Source: JAKAXG01 sp035702985 (GTDB lineage: Bacteria; Actinomycetota; Acidimicrobiia; Acidimicrobiales; Palsa-688). Taken from it: a DNA stretch of 6,842 bases. The stretch lies in contig DASSZD010000041.1 in the NCBI GenBank assembly GCA_035702985.1, positions 1-6,842 on the forward strand. The letters are read 5' to 3'. Below, piece after piece: positions 5,456 through 6,842 of the stretch (position 1 is its first letter; every line of letters starts with the position of its first letter). Below the pieces are notes generated by a model, which had not been told where the DNA came from, ran no database searches, and was given only the letters and a program-made list of their open reading frames with translations. The position numbers and the translations under genes were made by a program.

Positions 5456-5881
5456 ATGCGACAGAGGAACTCCTGGCGAGCGGCCCTGGTGGTGATGGCG
5501 GCGGTCGCCGCCCCCGTGGGTTGTGGCCGGGCGCCGGGCGTCTCCAACGGGTCGGTTTCGTCGTGCTACCGGGCCATACCCGTGGGCCGCAGCGCCGTCC
5601 ACGACGACCGGGCCGTCCTCCTCGGCGTCCATCGGGTACCGGTGGACGCCGTCCGCAGCCATCTGCCGGCCGCCGCCCGCGCCGAGCTGGCCGTCGAGGA
5701 CGACCAGACGGTCTGCGAGATGTCCTTCCGGGGCCGGTTCGCCCCCGGCCAGGTGGAGCTGGCCCCGCCCGGCCAGGCCGGGCGCTTCGCCGTGGTCCTG
5801 GTGTCCAGCAAGCGCCTGCACCTGGTCGGCGCGGTCGTGCTCGACACCCTCCCGCGCAGCCTCGGCGGCCGGACGGTCTGA
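5456..5881 (+). CDS. Probable small secreted lipoprotein, unknown function
   Basis: The product is 141 residues. Seen: a signal-like N-terminus with RQRNSWR positive charge, hydrophobic core AALVVMAAVAAP and then VGC with Cys23. The lipobox is imperfect, with Pro at -3 instead of Leu/Val/Ile, so lipidation is probable rather than certain. The mature part is mainly hydrophilic with one later hydrophobic strand, RFAVVLVSS. It has two further Cys residues (in SSCYRA and QTVCEMSF) that could form a disulfide outside the cell. I do not recognise a domain. The start lies 3 bases after the flippase stop with a G-run before it, so translation is likely coupled. Its partner role for the flippase is inferred only from this spacing. 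The TGA stop sits at the right border of the GC-rich block, and the protein looks complete. Confidence 0.68.
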   Translation: MRQRNSWRAALVVMAAVAAPVGCGRAPGVSNGSVSSCYRAIPVGRSAVHDDRAVLLGVHRVPVDAVRSHLPAAARAELAVEDDQTVCEMSFRGRFAPGQVELAPPGQAGRFAVVLVSSKRLHLVGAVVLDTLPRSLGGRTV

Positions 5882-5896
5882 CAGGCCCGGGCCCGG

Positions 5897-5911
5897 TTGA
5901 TCAAGTAATCA
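5897..5911 (+). repeat. TTGATC-AG-AATCA element at the right border, related to 636-651
   Basis: TTGATCAAGTAATCA at 5897-5911 resembles TTGATCTAGCCAATCA at 636-651: the two share TTGATC, AG and AATCA and differ by one substitution and one 1-2 base indel. Upstream both have GGCCC within a few bases. It lies where composition changes and where the recombinase frame opens. Diverged attachment-site copies are possible; chance similarity is also possible because the match is short and gapped. Confidence 0.35.
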
Positions 5912-6842
5912 TCCTCGCCCCCGTAGCACCGATGACCTCCCCGACCCCGCCGACCTCATAGCCGGATTCGCAGACCGCTACGCCAAGACCACGGCTACCC
6001 GCTACCGGCAGAACCTCAGCTACGCCGTACGCACCCTCGGGCACCCCTTCTACTGGACCCACGACGGCTGCATCACCTTCGCCACCGCACCTACCCCCGC
6101 AGGCGCAGCACCGGCGAACAACACCGTACGTGTGCGGTACGCCGATATGCGCAGCTTCCTCGACTGGATCGCCGCCCAGGACTACGGCACCACCCCGACC
6201 CTCCCGACTCTGTACAGCACCGGGCCGCTCAAGTCCTACAAGCGCACCTACGGCAAGGTCCAGGCGCAGCACCCCGCCCGCAGACTCAACCGCCACCAGG
6301 CCTTCACGCAGCTAATCGGAGCCTGCCAAGACGGGACAGCTATCGGCCTCCGTGACGAAGTCGCCTTCCGCCTGGGACTGTCCGGCATGCGAGTCGGCGA
6401 GATCATCACTCTCACCGTTGCCGACTGCGCCAATCTCCCTGAGCTTCGCTGGACCGGCAAGAGCCGCACCCCACGCCGCATCACAGCGGGCGAAGCCCTC
6501 TGCGCCGCCATCCGAGCACTCATCGCCGTACTCCCCGATCGGTCCCCGCAAGCCCGTCTCATCCTCCCGGGAGGTACCGGCACCAGCACCAACCTGTCGC
6601 AGACCCGCACGACCTGTTCCACCCTCACGCTCCGCAAGGCTCTCCTACGCCGAGCAGACGCAGCAGGGCTCGGCCACATCGCACCCCACGACCTGCGCCG
6701 CACCGCCGCTTCCATCCTCCACAACGCCAAGACCGCCGAGGGGGGACACCTCTTCGACCTGCTCGACATCCAGCGGGTACTCGGCCACGCCGACCCCGCC
6801 ACCACCATGAAGTGCTACATCGAACAAGACTGCGACGCCACC
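5901..6842 (+). CDS. Tyrosine recombinase/integrase, no start codon, 3' end beyond window
   Basis: The open frame gives 314 residues. Tyrosine recombinases cut and rejoin DNA at specific sites through a Tyr-DNA intermediate. Seen (numbered from 5901): core-binding-like segment DLIAGFADRYAKTTATRYRQ near 18-37; Arg I in GLSGMRVGEI (R164); a likely catalytic Lys in WTGKSRTPRR; HDLRRTAAS with H263 and R266; LGHADPATTMKCY with H296 and the nucleophile Y306. The R-K-H-R-H-Y set is therefore present. The frame is open directly from the TGA at 5898-5900 and has no ATG, GTG, TTG or CTG before the core-binding region. An ATG at 5932 is one base out of register, with a CCCC run between it and the in-frame codons, so either the 5' end was lost or one base is missing. 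The coding strand is C-rich, unlike the central genes. Its target site is unknown. Confidence 0.75.

Noticed and set aside
5882..5900. Intrinsic terminator after the lipoprotein gene
   Set aside because: GGCCCGGGCC is a palindrome without loop space and no T-run follows.
1117..5961. A 1614-codon open frame across most of the window on the plus strand
   Set aside because: It crosses genes on both strands, is dominated by Arg, Gly and Pro, and has no domain character. In GC-saturated DNA stop codons are rare in all frames, so this is a shadow.

Overview
The window reads as DNA from a very high-GC actinobacterium, possibly an acidimicrobial lineage. That placement rests on GC-saturated codon use, a DUF2510 tail on a membrane protease, and a DUF6112-like small membrane protein. 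No taxonomic marker is present. Three composition zones follow one another. The left flank (about 1-860) is moderately GC-rich. The centre (about 865-5890) is extremely GC-rich. The right flank (about 5900-6842) is moderately GC-rich again, and its coding strand is strongly C-biased.

Left flank: the C-terminally cut front part of a HipA-like small kinase runs leftward off the window edge. It is followed by about 340 bases without a convincing gene (509-848). That stretch is full of inverted and direct repeats: three hairpins, one of them nested inside a longer palindrome, and a helically phased 7-mer pair.

Centre: a truncated DUF6112-like membrane protein gene (minus strand) is divergent from a 695-aa MobF/TrwC-type relaxase gene (plus strand). 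This looks like a remnant of a conjugative element. The relaxase keeps its Tyr pair and His triad, but its helicase half has lost the Walker A, Walker B and C-terminal helicase signatures. The relaxase gene overlaps tail-to-tail with a CPBP (CAAX-type) intramembrane protease gene on the minus strand. The protease is divergent, across a 73-bp gap holding a perfect 7-3-7 palindrome, from a YbhN-like flippase/LPG-synthase membrane-domain gene. A small probable lipoprotein gene follows 3 bp after the flippase. The last three genes look like envelope functions rather than mobility functions.

Right flank: a tyrosine recombinase reads rightward off the window edge. All visible catalytic residues are present, but its reading frame opens directly from a stop codon and has no start codon.

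Both borders of the GC-rich block fall in or beside a gene that has lost one end: the DUF6112-like gene lacks its 3' part and the recombinase lacks its 5' end. Short related repeats lie close to both borders. I read this as a rearranged or decayed integrative element, or a junction between DNAs of different origin. An assembly chimera cannot be excluded from the sequence alone. I see no rRNA, tRNA or CRISPR array.
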